A stretch of 62,963 nucleotides of DNA from Promicromonospora sukumoe (GCF_014137995.1 NZ_JACGWV010000004.1:1-62963), one strand, 5' to 3'. Positions 35,764-43,926 are shown, numbered from the stretch's first letter. Program-made: numbers and translations. Notes: generated by a model not told the origin, from the letters alone.

Positions 35764-35906
35764 CTGGAAATTTCTTCTGATTGTTCCGTGGCGTCCGGTT
35801 CGGGGCGGTGTGAGGGTGAAAATGAGTGCCCAGGGCAGCGTTCAGCGCGCGAGATGCGTTTTCATCCGGTAGGCCTGGGAGCCGGGCCACATGTGAATAC
35901 ATCGAA

Positions 35907-35938
35907 AAGTGCTGTGACATCCGGGTCGGGACCGCGTC
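35907..35938 (+). promoter_or_regulatory. ECF-type promoter, copy B
   Basis: AAGTGCTGTGACATC (35907-35921), 13 nt, CGTC (35935-35938). The following bases ACCGCGTCCT are identical to copy A. It points toward the leuS attenuator, and its -35 starts 144 bp from copy C, which points the other way. Confidence 0.75.
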
Positions 35939-35944
35939 CTACCT

Positions 35945-36121
35945 GTGACGCGGACGGAGTTCGGACCTCGCTGGGGGCGGGCCGAGCTACGACACGTCGG
36001 ACGGGAGCCGTGGTTCGGAGTGCGCTGGGGGCACGCCGAGCCACGGGCTCCCGTCCTTTACCCGGCCGGCCGGCCCGCGTACCGTGGCCGCATGCGCACC
36101 GCACGCTCGCTGCTTACCTAG
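35945..36121 (+). CDS. Possible leaderless small ORF reading into the leuS leader
   Basis: 58 codons from a GTG 6 nt after the CGTC box of promoter copy B, ending at the same TAG as the leucine leader peptide. It contains a tandem 18-codon repeat (FGPRWGRAE and FGVRWGHAE). Third-position GC is moderate. If real, transcripts from promoter B are translated straight into the Leu-Leu attenuator. It could also be chance open frame. Confidence 0.35.
   Translation: MTRTEFGPRWGRAELRHVGREPWFGVRWGHAEPRAPVLYPAGRPAYRGRMRTARSLLT
36057..36085 (+). promoter_or_regulatory. Possible housekeeping promoter of the leuS leader
   Basis: -35 TTTACC (36057-36062) and -10 TACCGT (36080-36085) are 17 bp apart. The expected start of transcription is at or next to ATG 36092, which would make the leader peptide leaderless. 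Confidence 0.5.
36092..36121 (+). CDS. Leucine leader peptide (MRTARSLLT)
   Basis: Nine codons with adjacent leucine codons CTG and CTT; CTT is rare in this genome. The stop TAG overlaps the first base of a stable hairpin that precedes a U-run terminator and then leuS. This is the layout of ribosome-mediated transcription attenuation. With only two leucines the response would be weak unless CTT decoding is limiting. Confidence 0.6.
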   Translation: MRTARSLLT

Positions 36122-36187
36122 CCGCACCGGATTCGCCCTCGATCGGGCACGACCGGTGCGGCCGCCCCTCCTTGCGAGGGGCTTTTT
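36121..36187 (+). terminator. Attenuator hairpins before leuS
   Basis: Hairpin 1 pairs GCCGCACCGG (36121-36130) with CCGGTGCGGC (36153-36162) and has an inner GCCC/GGGC stem. The terminator pairs GCCCCTC (36164-36170) with GAGGGGC (36176-36182), followed by five T. A ribosome stalled at the Leu codons would cover the 5' arm of hairpin 1. GGGC (36145-36148) could then pair with GCCC of the terminator; this antiterminator is short and inferred. Confidence 0.7.
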
Positions 36188-36226
36188 CGTGCCCGGACCC
36201 GATCGACGTACCGGAGAGCGAGAGCG

Positions 36227-38230
36227 ATGAGCGAGCAGCACCCCACCCCAGGACCCACCGGCGGCGGCAACACAGAGCCCGGCCCGTTCGAGGCGGCCGA
36301 CGACGGCGCCCGGCCCCGCCGCTACCTGCTGACGATGTTCCCCTACCCCTCGGGCGACCTGCACATGGGCCACGCGGAGGTCTTCGCGATCACCGACGTC
36401 CAAGCCAGATATTGGCGCGCCAAGGGCTTCGACGTGCTGAACCCGGTCGGCTGGGACTCGTTCGGCCTGCCCGCGGAGAACGCCGCGATCCGCCGGGGCG
36501 AGCACCCGGCGGTGTTCACCGAGGCGAACATCGCGACCCAGGCGGCGTCGATCCGGCGCTACGGCGTCTCGTTCGACTGGTCGCGACGGCTGCACACCCA
36601 CGAGCCGGCGTACTACCGATGGACGCAGTGGCTGTTCGCCCGGTTGCACGAGCGGGGCCTGGCCTACCGGGCCGAGGCGGAGGTGAACTGGTGCCCGCAG
36701 GACCGGACGGTGCTGGCGAACGAGCAGGTGGTCGACGGCGCGTGCGAGCGCTGCGGGACCGCCGTCGTCGGGCGCAGCCTGACGCAGTGGTTCTTCCGGA
36801 CCACCGCCTACGCCGACCGCCTGCTGGACGACATGGCCCTGCTGGAACCGGGCTGGCCCGCGCACGTGCTGACGATGCAGCGCAACTGGATCGGCCGCTC
36901 CGAGGACCCGAACGGCGGGACCACCTACCGCCTGCACGACTGGCTGGTCTCGCGGCAGCGCTACTGGGGCGCCCCCGTCCCGGTGGTGCACTGCCCGGCG
37001 TGCGGCGAGGTGCTGGTGCCCGACGACGAGCTGCCCGTCGAGCTGCCGCACCTGGAGGGGGACCGGCTGGCGCCCGGCGACGTCTCGCCCCTGGCCGCCG
37101 CCCGGGACTGGGTGGAGACCACCTGCCCGCGCTGCGGCGGCCCGGCCGAGCGCGACACGGACACGATGGACACGTTCGTGGACTCGTCCTGGTACTTCCT
37201 GCGCTACCTGTCGCCCGGGTACGAGGACGGCCCGTTCCGTCCCGAGGACGCCGCCCGCTGGATGCCCGCCGCCCTGTACGTCGGCGGGGTCGAGCACGCG
37301 ACGATGCACCTGCTGTACGCGCGGTTCGTGACCAAGGTGCTGTACGACATGGGCCTGGTCCCGTCGCCCGAGCCGTACGCCCGCCTGCTGAACCAGGGGC
37401 AGGTGGTCAACCACGGCCGCGCGATGAGCAAGTCGCTGGGGAACGGCGTGGACCTGGCCGCCGAGCTGGACCGCCACGGCGTGGACGCCGTCCGGCTGGC
37501 GATGCTGTTCGCGGGGCCGCCGGAGGACGACGTCGACTGGGCGGACGTCTCGCCGGAGGCGATGCGCAAGTTCCTGGCCCGCGTGCTGCGGCTGACGTCC
37601 CGTGGGTCGAGCGCCTTCCGCGGGTCGAGCGTGTCGAGACCAGGGTCTCGACACGCTCGACCGGCGGACGGACCGGCGGACGGACCGGCGGACGGGCCAA
37701 CGGCGGAGTCCGACGCCCTGCGGCGGGTGGTGCACCGCACCGTGCACGACGTCGACGGCCTGGTCGAGGCCGGCCGGTTCAACGTCGCGATCGCGCGGCT
37801 GATGGAGCTGGTGGGTGTGGTGCGGCGCGCGGCGCCGTCCGACGGTGACGCGGACGACGGCGTCTCGTCCGACGGCGGCCTAGAGGCCTACCGCGAGGCC
37901 GTCGCCGCGGTCGCGGTGCTGCTCAGCCTGTTCGCCCCGTCCACCGCCCAGGACCTGTGGGAGCGCCTGGGGCGTACGACGCCGGTCGCGGCCCAGCCGT
38001 GGCCCGACGTGGACCCGGCGTACCTGGTGACCTCCGAGGTCGAGGCCGTGGTCCAGGTGGACGGCCGGCTGCGGGACCGGATCGTGGTCCTGGCGGACGT
38101 CGCGCCGGCCGACCTGGAGCGGGCGGCCCTGGCGCGGCCGGCGGTGACTCGCGCGGTGGGCGACCGGGCGGTGCGGCGGGTCGTCGTCCGCCCGCCGCAC
38201 CTGGTCAACGTGGTGCTGGACCGGGCCTGA
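36227..38230 (+). CDS. leuS: Leucyl-tRNA synthetase lacking the CP1 editing domain
   Basis: 667 residues against roughly 850-960 for standard bacterial LeuRS. HIGH motif is HMGH (46-49), KMSKS is AMSKS (399-403). Zinc-binding cysteine pairs are present (CERCG, CPACG, CPRCGG). [10 protein letters not shown] (from 217) is followed after about six residues by [15 protein letters not shown] (234-248), where about 190 residues of editing domain normally sit. It should charge tRNA-Leu without post-transfer proofreading. It is possibly a second, specialised copy. A palindrome plus tandem repeat is inserted near residues 458-497. ATG with GGAG upstream, behind an attenuator. Confidence 0.9.
   Translation: MSEQHPTPGPTGGGNTEPGPFEAADDGARPRRYLLTMFPYPSGDLHMGHAEVFAITDVQARYWRAKGFDVLNPVGWDSFGLPAENAAIRRGEHPAVFTEANIATQAASIRRYGVSFDWSRRLHTHEPAYYRWTQWLFARLHERGLAYRAEAEVNWCPQDRTVLANEQVVDGACERCGTAVVGRSLTQWFFRTTAYADRLLDDMALLEPGWPAHVLTMQRNWIGRSEDPNGGTTYRLHDWLVSRQRYWGAPVPVVHCPACGEVLVPDDELPVELPHLEGDRLAPGDVSPLAAARDWVETTCPRCGGPAERDTDTMDTFVDSSWYFLRYLSPGYEDGPFRPEDAARWMPAALYVGGVEHATMHLLYARFVTKVLYDMGLVPSPEPYARLLNQGQVVNHGRAMSKSLGNGVDLAAELDRHGVDAVRLAMLFAGPPEDDVDWADVSPEAMRKFLARVLRLTSRGSSAFRGSSVSRPGSRHARPADGPADGPADGPTAESDALRRVVHRTVHDVDGLVEAGRFNVAIARLMELVGVVRRAAPSDGDADDGVSSDGGLEAYREAVAAVAVLLSLFAPSTAQDLWERLGRTTPVAAQPWPDVDPAYLVTSEVEAVVQVDGRLRDRIVVLADVAPADLERAALARPAVTRAVGDRAVRRVVVRPPHLVNVVLDRA
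37623..37662. repeat. Palindromic element inserted inside leuS
   Basis: 19-bp perfect arms (37623-37641 and 37644-37662; core GAGCGTGTCGAGACC) with a 2-nt loop. A partial direct copy GGGTCGAGCG lies 18 bp upstream at 37604. The insertion keeps the reading frame and encodes [19 protein letters not shown] in a linker between the catalytic and anticodon-binding parts. Confidence 0.85.
37663..37698 (+). repeat. 12-bp tandem repeat in leuS
   Basis: Three copies of a 12-bp unit (GGCGGACGGACC, the last slightly changed), directly abutting the palindrome and encoding [12 protein letters not shown]. In frame, so the protein stays intact. Confidence 0.85.
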
Positions 38231-38233
38231 CGG

Positions 38234-39073
38234 TCAGGCGACCGCGCCGTCGTCGTCCTCGTCGAGCTTCGCCCGCAGGGAGCGGAGCTCGGCGAGGATC
38301 TCGCGGTTCTGCGCGGCCAGGGTGTCGAGCCGCTCGTCCTTCTGCTCGTCGTCGTGGCGCTCCTCCTCCGCGATCTCCTCCATGCCGTTGACGATGACGG
38401 CGATGAACAGGTTCAGCACCGCGAAGCTCACGACCAGGATGTAGAGCACGAAGAAGATCCACGCGGCGGGGTGGGTCTCCATCACCGAGCGCGCGATGTC
38501 GGGCCAGGCCTCGCCCGTCATGGCCTGGAAGAGCGTGAACAGGGAGATCCACAGGCTGCCGAAGTACTCGGGGGACGACGCGCCGAACAGGCCGGTCGCG
38601 ATGACCGCCGACACGTACATGACCAGGACCAGCAGGGCTCCCACGGCGCCCATCCCCGGCACGGCCCGCAGCAGGCCGTCGACCACGCGCCGCAGCGACG
38701 GCACCACGGTGATCACCCGCAGGACCCGCAGTACCCGCAGGGCACGCAGCGCGGACAGGGACTCGCTCGCGGGGAGCACCGCGACGCCGACGACGAGCAG
38801 GTCGAACACGTTCCACGGGTCGCGGAAGAACTTCCGGCCGTAGGCGACCATCCGCAGCACCAGCTCGAGCACGAAGAAGCCGAGCATGGTGTGGTCGATC
38901 GCGATCAGGACGTCGAGGGCCGCGCCCGTCACCATCGTCTCGGCGCCGAGGACCAGGGCGTTCGCCAGGATCACCCCCAGCACCAGGTTGGTGACCCACT
39001 TCTGGTCGAGGAACGCCCGGAGCCGTTCCCGTCCGGTCCGCGGTACCGCCTGCGTGCCGATGTCCTGGTTCAT
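38234..39073 (-). CDS. Single-domain voltage-gated cation channel
   Basis: 279 residues from ATG 39073 (GAGGAGAG upstream). Six TM helices with the voltage-sensor S4 (RALRVLRVLRVITVVPSLRR), pore helix and filter FQAMTGEAWPDIA, and S6 (SFAVLNLFIAVIVNGM). A C-terminal coiled coil (about 245-279) should drive tetramerisation as in NavBac channels. The filter differs from the NaChBac type (TLESW) and resembles domain IV of animal Cav1 channels (TGEAW). Ion selectivity is therefore uncertain. Confidence 0.9.
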   Translation of the reverse strand: MNQDIGTQAVPRTGRERLRAFLDQKWVTNLVLGVILANALVLGAETMVTGAALDVLIAIDHTMLGFFVLELVLRMVAYGRKFFRDPWNVFDLLVVGVAVLPASESLSALRALRVLRVLRVITVVPSLRRVVDGLLRAVPGMGAVGALLVLVMYVSAVIATGLFGASSPEYFGSLWISLFTLFQAMTGEAWPDIARSVMETHPAAWIFFVLYILVVSFAVLNLFIAVIVNGMEEIAEEERHDDEQKDERLDTLAAQNREILAELRSLRAKLDEDDDGAVA

Positions 39074-39283
39074 CCGGTCTCTCCTCAACGTTCCCGTGCC
39101 CGGAGCCCGTGCTCCGGCAGTGCCTCGGGCCCCGTGCCCGGCCGAACTCTAGCGCTGCGGTGCGCCCTGTCTTGTCCGCCTGCAATGTCCCGATATAGGT
39201 CTAATCGGCGGGTCCGGTGGCAACTGAACCAAATCAGTGCTTGAGTAGAGCACAAGCAAGCAACACGACTGGAGGAAAATGCC

Positions 39284-39550
39284 ATGGGCTTCTGGGCCTT
39301 TCTCATCCTCGGACTGATCGCCGGTGTCATCGCACGCATCGTCATCCCGGGCAAGCAGCCGGGCGGTTTCTGGGTCACCTTGCTTCTCGGCGTGCTCGGA
39401 GCCATGCTCGGCGGCTGGCTGGGCGGCCTCCTCTTCAACATCAGCTTCGACGCGTTCTGGTCCTGGTCGACCTGGCTGTTCGCGGTCATCGGCTCGATCA
39501 TCGTCATCCTGATCGCCCAGGCGATCTTCGGTCGGCGCAAGACCGCCTGA
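39284..39550 (+). CDS. GlsB/YeaQ/YmgE family membrane protein
   Basis: 88 residues, three hydrophobic segments, with the family pattern GLIAGVIARIVIPGKQPGGFWVTLLLGVLGAMLGGWLG. GGAGG precedes the ATG. Members are small transglycosylase-associated or stress-response membrane proteins. The 210-bp region upstream shows no clear operator. Confidence 0.88.
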   Translation: MGFWAFLILGLIAGVIARIVIPGKQPGGFWVTLLLGVLGAMLGGWLGGLLFNISFDAFWSWSTWLFAVIGSIIVILIAQAIFGRRKTA

Positions 39551-39563
39551 CCGGCAGACCGCT

Positions 39564-40505
39564 GTGGCCCGCGGCCGCACCGCCCTCGTCGTCGCCCTGA
39601 CGACGCTGGTCGGGGCGGCCGCGGTCGCATGTTCGGGCGGTGCGCCCACGCCGTCGTCGACCCTGGGCCCCGTGCCCGACGACGTGGCCGGCCACCTCAC
39701 CGTCCAGGTGGACCAGGGGCGCACGCAGTACGCCGCCCGGGAGATCGTCCTCGCGGTCACCAACGACTCGGACGAGACGATGACGCTCCTGTCGGGCGTC
39801 CTGGACGCGGACGGCTTCGGTCCGTCGCACCCCACCAAGGAGAACCGCACCCCGGCGCTGCGGCCCGGCACGACGCGCGACGTCTACCTCGGGCTGGGCG
39901 AGGCGGAGTGCGCGGGGTTCCCGGCAGGGCCCGGCGAGCCCGTGCCGGACGCCGCGCCGTCGGCTGTCCTCATGCTGGCCCTGGGCGAGTACGACGACCT
40001 CGGGCCGGCCACCGACGTCGTCGTCGACGAGGTGGGCGACCCCGGCGGCCACCTCGCCCGGAACCACGCGGTGGACTGTGCCGGCGCGGCCGTCGCCGCG
40101 GGCGTGAGCCTGACCGTCGACGCCGACGTCCCCGTCGAGACCCGGGACGGTGAGCTCACCGCGCTGGTCACGCTGCGGGTCGAGCCGGTGGACGGCGGAC
40201 CCGAGGTCACGATCGACCGCATCGCCGGGACCACCATCATGAACAACCCCGACCCGGGCGACGACGGCTCCGGCTGGACCGGCGCGGCGCTCGACGGCCA
40301 GCGGTCCGGCGGCAGCGTCACGCTGCCCGTCGTGCCCGCCCGCTGCGACGCCCACGCCGTCGGCGAGGACAAGCGCGGCACGTTCCTGCCCGTGTCGGCG
40401 AGCGTCGACGGGGTGGCGCAGCACGTGATCTACGTGCCCATGCCGGACTCGGCACGCGCCGACCTGGTCGCGTTCATCGCGGAGAGCTGCGACTGGCCGG
40501 AGTAG
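39564..40505 (+). CDS. Hypothetical lipoprotein
   Basis: 313 residues with a signal peptide and lipobox (AAVAC, Cys23), then a Ser/Pro linker. Two beta-rich domains follow, each with paired cysteines (AECAG...VDCAG; ARCDA...ESCDW). Possibly a cell-surface protein. It starts 13 bp after the GlsB-type gene, so the two may share a transcript. Family not recognised. Confidence 0.75.
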   Translation: MARGRTALVVALTTLVGAAAVACSGGAPTPSSTLGPVPDDVAGHLTVQVDQGRTQYAAREIVLAVTNDSDETMTLLSGVLDADGFGPSHPTKENRTPALRPGTTRDVYLGLGEAECAGFPAGPGEPVPDAAPSAVLMLALGEYDDLGPATDVVVDEVGDPGGHLARNHAVDCAGAAVAAGVSLTVDADVPVETRDGELTALVTLRVEPVDGGPEVTIDRIAGTTIMNNPDPGDDGSGWTGAALDGQRSGGSVTLPVVPARCDAHAVGEDKRGTFLPVSASVDGVAQHVIYVPMPDSARADLVAFIAESCDWPE

Positions 40506-40530
40506 GGCGCGCCTCGCGGGGGAACGCGAA

Positions 40531-40578
40531 AGGCGCCGCCCCGCCGTCGGGCCGGGGCCCGAGGTGGAGGCGGCGCCT
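40531..40578. terminator. Convergent terminator hairpin
   Basis: Arms AGGCGCCGCC (40531-40540) and GGCGGCGCCT (40569-40578) enclose a smaller GC hairpin. It lies between the lipoprotein (+) and NlpC/P60 (-) genes. Confidence 0.65.
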
Positions 40579-40591
40579 CACTAGGTGCTGC

Positions 40592-40693
40592 GGCTCAGAC
40601 TCTGCTCTTTGTCGTCTGAGCCTGCGGCTCCGCTCCGGGCGAGTGCCTCGTTCCTCGGCCCTCACCCTGCGCTGCGCCTCCGGCTCAGACGAC
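40592..40693 (-). repeat. 101-bp gene-end element, copy 2
   Basis: Second copy of the element at 21526-21626, with matching length. Inverted arms GTCGTCTGAGCC (40611-40622) and GGCTCAGACGAC (40682-40693); the latter contains the last codons and stop of the NlpC/P60 gene. A third, shorter arm (GGCTCAGAC) starts the element. Confidence 0.75.
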
Positions 40694-41419
40694 CCGGATG
40701 AAGGTCGGGCTGTTCTGCCACATCTCGGTGTAGCGCACCGGCATGCCGGCGGCCCAGGCCTCGATGATCATGCCGTTGCCCGCGTAGAGGGCCACGTGGC
40801 CGGGCGTCCAGACGATGTCGCCCGGCTCGGGGTACGTGACCTGGTAGCCGGAGCTGAGCATCGCGCTCGAGGAGTGCGGCAGGGAGACACCGAGCTGCGC
40901 GTACACGTACTGGATCAGGCCGGAGCAGTCCATGCCCTCAGCCGGCGAGGCGCCGCCCAGCACGTAGGTGATGCCCAGGTAGTTGAAGGCGATGTTGACG
41001 GCCTGCTGGCCCACCGGCACGGGGTCCGGGGCGTCGACCGAGACGACGGCGGGGCCCTCGCCCTTCTCGCCGTCGGCGCCCTTCGAGGTGCCCAGGGCTT
41101 CCATCTCGATCGGCATCTTCGCGTCGGCCGGGACGGTCACGGTGGGCGCGCCGACGAGGGACTGCTTGGCTACCGCGGTGAGGGAGTTGAGGTCGACCGA
41201 GTTGAGCTTCGCGGTCTTGACCTCGGTCTTCAGGTCCATCGCGGGGGCCGCGTGGGCCGTCGTCGCGATGGTCGAGATGAGGACGCCGCCTGCGGCTGCC
41301 GCGATGGCGCCACGGCGGGCGACGGTGCCGGCGTTCTCGGTGGCGGTACGAGCGAGGATAGTCAGTGGTGTCTGGGCCGGGCGGCTGTCACGATGCCGTC
41401 CGCGGAGGGAGTTCGTCAC
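40685..41419 (-). CDS. NlpC/P60 peptidoglycan endopeptidase under c-di-AMP control
   Basis: 244 residues from GTG 41419 with AGGAGA upstream. A long n-region signal peptide is followed by a variable linker and a C-terminal NlpC/P60 domain with catalytic Cys in GMDCSGLIQYVY and His in TPGHVALYAG. It cleaves stem peptides outside the cell. The riboswitch in its 5' UTR ties wall hydrolysis to c-di-AMP, a known pairing in actinobacteria. Confidence 0.9.
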   Translation of the reverse strand: MTNSLRGRHRDSRPAQTPLTILARTATENAGTVARRGAIAAAAGGVLISTIATTAHAAPAMDLKTEVKTAKLNSVDLNSLTAVAKQSLVGAPTVTVPADAKMPIEMEALGTSKGADGEKGEGPAVVSVDAPDPVPVGQQAVNIAFNYLGITYVLGGASPAEGMDCSGLIQYVYAQLGVSLPHSSSAMLSSGYQVTYPEPGDIVWTPGHVALYAGNGMIIEAWAAGMPVRYTEMWQNSPTFIRVV

Positions 41420-41430
41420 CTAAGGTCTCC

Positions 41431-41612
41431 TGTACCGCCTGCGAGGTCAGCTGTCGGGTTCGGGTGAGGAGTGCTACCCGGCCGCACGGCTTACAAGGGG
41501 GTACCGTCCGGCTTCACCCCGAGGACGACGATCCTGCTGTCGCCCGGGAATGGGTCCCCCGCTCCTGTCTTGAACGTCTGGTCACGAACCGGTGACAGGA
41601 TTCGGCGTCCGG
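41431..41612 (-). ncRNA. ydaO-yuaA type c-di-AMP riboswitch
   Basis: On the - strand the conserved blocks appear in order: GCCGAATCCTG, GCGGGGGACCCA, CCTCGGGGTGAAGCC, GCGGCCGGGTAGCAC, CTCACCCGAACCCGACAGCT, CGCAGGCGG. It ends about 12 nt before the GTG of the NlpC/P60 gene, next to its ribosome site. Identification rests on the consensus and on the typical downstream gene. Confidence 0.88.
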
Positions 41613-41780
41613 ATCGCGACTCCACCGTGGGGGTGGAGCAGAAGTCAAAGTACACACGTTCATGGAAAAAGTCACGATCGGGTTACGCATTCCGGTCTGA
41701 CCCAACGAAGGCGCAGATTTGCGCCGTTTCGGGCGTCCGGGGTTATGACCGACATCACACATCCGCTAGCGTTCGGCCGC

Positions 41781-42674
41781 ATGGGCGAATCGCACTCCCG
41801 TATCTCCGCCTGGTGGGTGTTTCCCATCAGTGCGATCGTCTGGTGGGCCTGCGGCTTCCTGCCGTGGCTGGCGCAGATGTCGTACCAGGTCACAGGCATT
41901 GCGGAGGCGTCCGACGCCGCGGCGGCCGGACTGCTCCCGCTGCCGTTCACGGCTGACGGCGCCGTCGCGGGCCTCGTCGTCATGGCCCTGATCGGCGGCC
42001 TGCTCTCCGGCGTCACCGCCCGCCTCCCCGCCTCGGCCGGCGCGGGTGCGGCCGCCGCGATCGCGGGCACGCTGACCGCCATGGCGGCCGCGGGCGGCTC
42101 GTCCTGGTGGCTCGCGGCCCGCGAGACCGTGCCCGGTGACGCCATGCCGCTCGGGATGCTCGTCGTCACCTGCGCCGCGGGCCTCTTCGGCCTCGCGGCG
42201 GGCCTCCTGGCCGGCCTCGGGCCCGCGGCGCTGCGCGGCGTCGCGCTCGCCCTGCCCGTGGTGCTCCTCGACGGCTGGTTCTGGGGCCTCGTGCCGGGCG
42301 GCTCCGTGTCCCCGGTCGGCACCTGGTGGATCTTCGCGGTGGCGCTGGGCGTCGCGTTCGGCCTCACCGTCGACAGCCGGCCGATCGAGCTGCTCGGCTG
42401 GCTGCCCGCCGCCGGCGTCGTGTGGGTGTTCCAGGCGGCCGGCCCCGCCCTGCTGGCCGTGCAGGAGAACATCTGGCCCGGCTCGGCCCTCAGCGAGGAC
42501 CCCCTGTCCGCGGTAGCGATGGCCGCGGGCAGGATCGCCTCCGCCGCGATCTCTCCCGAGGGGCACCAGCTCGGCGCCTGGGTGGTGGCCCTGCTGCTCG
42601 GCGCCTCGATCGCCGCGCTGCGGCTGTCCCGGGAGGCCTCCGACGAGGGCGAGCTCTCCCAGGCCTGGGCCTGA
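41781..42674 (+). CDS. Polytopic membrane protein, function unknown
   Basis: 297 residues from ATG 41781, which lies 8 nt after TAGCGT (41767-41772) with no ribosome site, so it is probably leaderless. About seven TM helices, many Gly/Ala residues, and a Trp-rich first helix (WWVFPISAIVWWACGFLPW). No motif recognised. It is divergent from the c-di-AMP-controlled hydrolase. Confidence 0.75.
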   Translation: MGESHSRISAWWVFPISAIVWWACGFLPWLAQMSYQVTGIAEASDAAAAGLLPLPFTADGAVAGLVVMALIGGLLSGVTARLPASAGAGAAAAIAGTLTAMAAAGGSSWWLAARETVPGDAMPLGMLVVTCAAGLFGLAAGLLAGLGPAALRGVALALPVVLLDGWFWGLVPGGSVSPVGTWWIFAVALGVAFGLTVDSRPIELLGWLPAAGVVWVFQAAGPALLAVQENIWPGSALSEDPLSAVAMAAGRIASAAISPEGHQLGAWVVALLLGASIAALRLSREASDEGELSQAWA

Positions 42675-42794
42675 TTGCGATCGTGTAAATTTCACCCCCG
42701 ATCGGACGCGGGGCCTGTTCGGCGCCTGTCCGGTCCCCCTAGGTTTGCCCCAGTTCGGGGGTAATCAACCCCCGTGCGAGCACAGGGGGCACAG

Positions 42795-43856
42795 ATGAAC
42801 AGGAAGTCCTTTGCCGGCGCCGCCACCTCCGTGGCGCTCGTCGTGACGGCGCTGGTCGCCGTCGCGCCGGGCGCGCAGGCCGCGACCAGCGATCCCCTCC
42901 GGGACAAGCAGTGGGGCCTGGACCAGATCAACGCCGAGGCGGCCTGGCCGGCCAGCACCGGCGCGGGCGTGGTGGTGGCCGTGGTCGACACAGGAGTCGA
43001 CTTCGACCAGCCGGACCTGGCGGGACAGCTCCTGCCGGGTGCCACCTTCACGGGCTGCGCGGACGTCCGTCCGTGCGGCGACGGGGACTTCAGGGGCCCC
43101 GACGGCGCCAACGACGGCGACGAGCACGGTACGCACGTGGCGGGCATCGTCGCCGCGGCCACGGACAACGGCATCGGGGTAGCGGGCGTGGCGCCGGACG
43201 CCAAGGTCCTGCCGGTCAAGGTGCTCGAGGCCGGGACGGGCTCGTCGCAGGACATCGCGGACGGCATCCGCTGGGCGGCCGACCACGGCGCCGACGTCAT
43301 CAACCTCTCCCTGGGCTCCGGCCTGGGCGGTCAGCTGCTGACTATCATCGGCGTGGACACCCTGATGCGCGACGCCATCGCGTACGCCCGCGAGCGGGGC
43401 GTGCTCACCGTGGCGGCGGCCGGCAACTCGTCGACCCCGCTCTGCAGCGACCCGGCGTTCACCAGCGTCGCGATCTGCATCGGGGCGACCGACTCCGCCG
43501 GCCTGCACTCCTACTACTCGGAGCTGCCGGTCAAGCTCGACCTGAAGAGCGTGTCGGCGCCCGGCGGCTCGGGCGGGCTGACCGGCTGCGACGGCGACGT
43601 CTGGTCGACGGTCCCCGTCGGCACGGGCTCCGACACCTGCGCGGGCGGCAGCTACGACTCCTACGCGGGCACGTCGATGGCGACGCCGCACGTGGCCGGG
43701 GTCGCGGCGCTCCTCTTCGCGCAGGGGCGCACGGCCGACGACGTCGAGGACGCCATCCTGTACACGGCCCGCGACCCGCTCCTGGGTCTGACCGGGCTGT
43801 GGACGCCGCTGTACGGGTACGGCGTGGTCGACGCGGCCGCCGCGGTCGCGTACTGA
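42795..43856 (+). CDS. Secreted S8 subtilisin-like protease
   Basis: 353 residues from ATG 42795 with AGGGGGC upstream. Signal peptide ends at GAQA (about residue 28). The catalytic triad is visible: Asp in AVVDTGVD, His in HGTHVAGI, Ser in GTSMATPHVAG. No long propeptide or C-terminal domain, so it is a short subtilase. Four or more cysteines in the mature part suggest disulfides. Confidence 0.92.
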   Translation: MNRKSFAGAATSVALVVTALVAVAPGAQAATSDPLRDKQWGLDQINAEAAWPASTGAGVVVAVVDTGVDFDQPDLAGQLLPGATFTGCADVRPCGDGDFRGPDGANDGDEHGTHVAGIVAAATDNGIGVAGVAPDAKVLPVKVLEAGTGSSQDIADGIRWAADHGADVINLSLGSGLGGQLLTIIGVDTLMRDAIAYARERGVLTVAAAGNSSTPLCSDPAFTSVAICIGATDSAGLHSYYSELPVKLDLKSVSAPGGSGGLTGCDGDVWSTVPVGTGSDTCAGGSYDSYAGTSMATPHVAGVAALLFAQGRTADDVEDAILYTARDPLLGLTGLWTPLYGYGVVDAAAAVAY

Positions 43857-43864
43857 GGCCTGGC

Positions 43865-43904
43865 GCGCAGGAGCACCGCGGCGCACGCCGCGGTGCTCCT
43901 GCGC
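43865..43904. terminator. Bidirectional terminator
   Basis: 18-bp perfect arms (43865-43882 and 43887-43904) around GCAC, between the convergent subtilase and NlpC/P60 genes. Confidence 0.85.
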
Positions 43905-43926
43905 TCTGGTTGTCGGTACGGGGTCG

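Noticed and set aside
36061..36226. T-box riboswitch before leuS
   Set aside because: No T-box bulge sequence or specifier-loop layout; a short leucine leader ORF followed by hairpin and terminator explains the region better.
36875..36970. Frameshift or assembly deletion in leuS
   Set aside because: The frame is continuous and conserved catalytic sequence resumes immediately on both sides of the missing editing domain.
35443..37848. Long + strand open frame overlapping leuS
   Set aside because: Shadow of leuS in another frame; the real protein with catalytic motifs is in the frame starting at 36227.
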